A stretch of 64,000 bases of DNA, taken from contig NZ_CP072800.1 of assembly GCF_017901155.1 (NCBI RefSeq), positions 581,283-645,282 of the forward strand. Reading direction: 5' to 3'. The notes beneath the pieces are model-generated. The model saw only the letters and a program-made list of their open reading frames with translations. It ran no database searches and was not told the origin of the DNA. Position numbers and translations under genes: made by a program. Below are positions 62,565 through 64,000 of the stretch, one piece after another (within the stretch, counting starts at the first letter, position 1; every line of letters begins with the position of its first letter). The stretch is from Candidatus Thiothrix anitrata. GTDB taxonomy: Bacteria; Pseudomonadota; Gammaproteobacteria; Thiotrichales; Thiotrichaceae.

Positions 62565-63203
62565 ATGCAAAAAATCGCCATCATCGACTACAACATGGGC
62601 AATCTGCACTCGGTGGAACGCGCCGTTTCCCACGCTGCTGCTGGCAATGCCACGGTAGCGATTACGTCTGACCCGGACATGATTCTCAAAGCCGACCGCG
62701 TGGTGTTTCCGGGGCAAGGGGCGGCGCGTGACTGTATGCGCGAACTCGAAACCCGTGGCATGGCAGAAGTGGTACGCGAAGTCATCCAGACCAAACCTTT
62801 CCTCGGCATTTGCATGGGGATGCAGATCTTGATGCAGCATTCCGAAGAAAACAGTGGCATCGAATGCTTAGGGCTGTACGAAGGTAACGTGCGCTATTTC
62901 GGCACGGTGCATCAGGAAATCGGTGTGCGCCTGAAGATTCCGCAAATGGGTTGGAATCAAATCTGGCATCAAGTCGAACACCCGCTGTGGCAAGGCATTG
63001 CCGATGGCGCACGCTTCTATTTCGTTCACAGCTATTATGTCGAGCCGGTCACGCCGGACTTGATTGCAGGTTCAACCGAATACGGCATCAGTTACGCCTC
63101 CGCGATTGCCAACGACAATGTGTTTGCGATTCAGGCGCACCCGGAAAAATCGGCGGATGATGGCCTGAAATTGCTGGAAAATTTCGTCAACTGGCAGCCG
63201 TAA
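62565..63203 (+). CDS. hisH: imidazole glycerol phosphate synthase subunit HisH
   Basis: A 212-residue glutaminase subunit. Cys nucleophile in FLGICMGMQ, and the His/Glu in AIQAHPEKS. 'IAIIDYNMGNLHSVERAV' is the expected start. Feeds ammonia to HisF, which is not in the window. Converges with the phosphatase gene (6 bp). Confidence 0.96.
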   Translation: MQKIAIIDYNMGNLHSVERAVSHAAAGNATVAITSDPDMILKADRVVFPGQGAARDCMRELETRGMAEVVREVIQTKPFLGICMGMQILMQHSEENSGIECLGLYEGNVRYFGTVHQEIGVRLKIPQMGWNQIWHQVEHPLWQGIADGARFYFVHSYYVEPVTPDLIAGSTEYGISYASAIANDNVFAIQAHPEKSADDGLKLLENFVNWQP

Positions 63204-63209
63204 AGCGCG

Positions 63210-63830
63210 TTACGCTTGCGGCAACCCATGCCCCACTAGCGATGCAATCCCATCCGGGTAAATACGTATCCGGGTGAGTTGCGCATAGCCAATTTCAAAG
63301 TGCAGGCTTTTTTGGTACAAAATATCCAGAACCTTTGCCAGTACCACCCGTATTACACCCGCGTGGGTTAACACTAAAACCCGTTGACCTGCGTAGTCGG
63401 TTTGCAGTTGCATCCATGCCTGATTGACCCGTGCAATGAAATCTTCCATCGCTTCGCCGTGGGGGGCGATAAAGCGGCGCGGTTGATACCACAACTGTTG
63501 CAGTAACTGTGCGTCTTGTTCCCAAATCGCGGCTTGGGTTTGTCCGACCCAATCCCCGAAATCCATTTCCCCGAAGCGTGCATCGACCGCAAACGGGCAA
63601 TCCAGACGTTGCGCTAATAAGCGTGCGAAATCGTGACAGCGGCGGCTCGGCGAGGTGATGACGGCATCCCATTGACCGGTTTGGGTGGCGAGGGTCAGTT
63701 GTTTCCAGCCGGAAATACCCAGCGGTTCATGGCTGGGGGCGCAAAATAAATCGGGGGTTGCCACTTGCCCGTGCCGTAAAAGGTCGATGGTGGTGGGTGA
63801 AAGCGGTGCGGTTTCGGGTTGTGTTGTCAT
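63210..63830 (-). CDS. histidine phosphatase (phosphoglycerate mutase-like)
   Basis: A 206-residue phosphatase of the RHG family. The phospho-accepting His is in LLRHGQVATPD, with 'VITSPSRRCHDFARLLA', 'FGEMDFGDWVGQ' and the second catalytic His in 'LVLTHAGVIRVVL'. The pattern is closest to alpha-ribazole phosphatase (CobC)-type proteins, but no cobalamin genes are nearby. Start is ATG 63830; ATG 63863 is an alternative. Confidence 0.87.
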   Translation of the reverse strand: MTTQPETAPLSPTTIDLLRHGQVATPDLFCAPSHEPLGISGWKQLTLATQTGQWDAVITSPSRRCHDFARLLAQRLDCPFAVDARFGEMDFGDWVGQTQAAIWEQDAQLLQQLWYQPRRFIAPHGEAMEDFIARVNQAWMQLQTDYAGQRVLVLTHAGVIRVVLAKVLDILYQKSLHFEIGYAQLTRIRIYPDGIASLVGHGLPQA

Positions 63831-63956
63831 TCCATTGTTCACATTTTGCCTGTCTGTCGGCATTTTGGCACACAATACCGGTTCATGGGGGATGCTTTCC
63901 TGCATTTCCGCCGAGCTTACCTATACTCAGGATAAACTTGCTAAGAGAGCCTGCGC

Positions 63957-64000
63957 ATGACCACAGAAACCGAAACTGATCCACCGATTATCCAGTCACG
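63957..64000 (+). CDS. start of a gene that runs off the window
   Basis: ATG 63957 opens a frame of 14 codons (MTTETETDPPIIQS...) to the window end. The only upstream purine-rich run is AAGAGAG. Too short to identify. Confidence 0.35.
   Translation, partial: MTTETETDPPIIQS

Overview
The window is a chromosomal segment of a free-living, autotrophic gammaproteobacterium. Gene content and protein style (moderate GC, phosphoribulokinase, Ala/Pro-rich envelope proteins, GspGHIJ with a rhombosortase, GatCAB, FolE2, type IB enzymes) fit the Thiotrichales, most likely a Thiothrix-like filamentous sulfur oxidiser. This assignment is inference from the proteins; no rRNA or tRNA gene was seen.

Layout. 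1-4200: truC (partial), a DUF4388-like protein, a sigma-54 activator, an NlpC/P60 lipoprotein, a PCu(A)C copper chaperone and rluE. 4201-14902: a long leftward gene string reading (in transcription order) membrane-fusion protein, RND permease, Pro/Ala-rich secreted protein, orphan ParA ATPase, TPR protein, Met-rich coiled-coil membrane protein, dynamin-like GTPase, ApbE and RluE. This is my best candidate for an undescribed system. 15058-18283: pseudopilins gspGHIJ, divergent rhombosortase and comF. 18524-23650: a GAF/winged-helix regulator, a C-terminally short SelO, a VF530-type protein, a TumE-type toxin-antitoxin pair and an IS element with a transposase stopped by one in-frame TGA. 23710-27867: gatA-gatB-gatC and a membrane protein. 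28034-30084: two tandem paralogous lipoproteins of unknown function. 30081-35128: hydrolase, flavodoxin-fold oxidoreductase, hslO, then mreB-mreC-mreD, where mreC appears to begin at ATT. 35226-43570: folE2, SPFH/NfeD pair, yebC-ruvC, small envelope proteins, ycgN-hslR and an AsmA-family protein. 43608-48207: phosphoribulokinase, an EndoU-fold lipoprotein with an acidic neighbour, a DUF4143 ATPase, a FitAB toxin-antitoxin pair and a CBS protein with 33-bp repeats. 48404-51954: a TRAP dicarboxylate transporter operon dctPQM-uspA with a sigma-54-like promoter and paired palindromic upstream sites. 52250-56530: thiE, hemL, a secreted trypsin-like protease overlapping an FHA membrane protein. 56533-60946: metK-ahcY-metF-rsmE behind a SAH riboswitch (the SAM cycle). 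61157-63830: hisB, a UPF0175/DUF3368 toxin-antitoxin pair, hisH and a histidine phosphatase.

Genes that work together: metK, ahcY and metF recycle S-adenosylhomocysteine, with the riboswitch sensing SAH; gspGHIJ build the type II secretion pseudopilus, and rhombosortase processes cargo of that route; mreBCD set rod shape; prk marks the Calvin cycle. Non-coding features include REP-like palindromes (about 100 bp) in two operons, hairpins overlapping ribosome binding sites upstream of the NlpC/P60 and SPFH genes, and a 20-bp operator palindrome ahead of fitAB. I saw no CRISPR array, prophage or origin.
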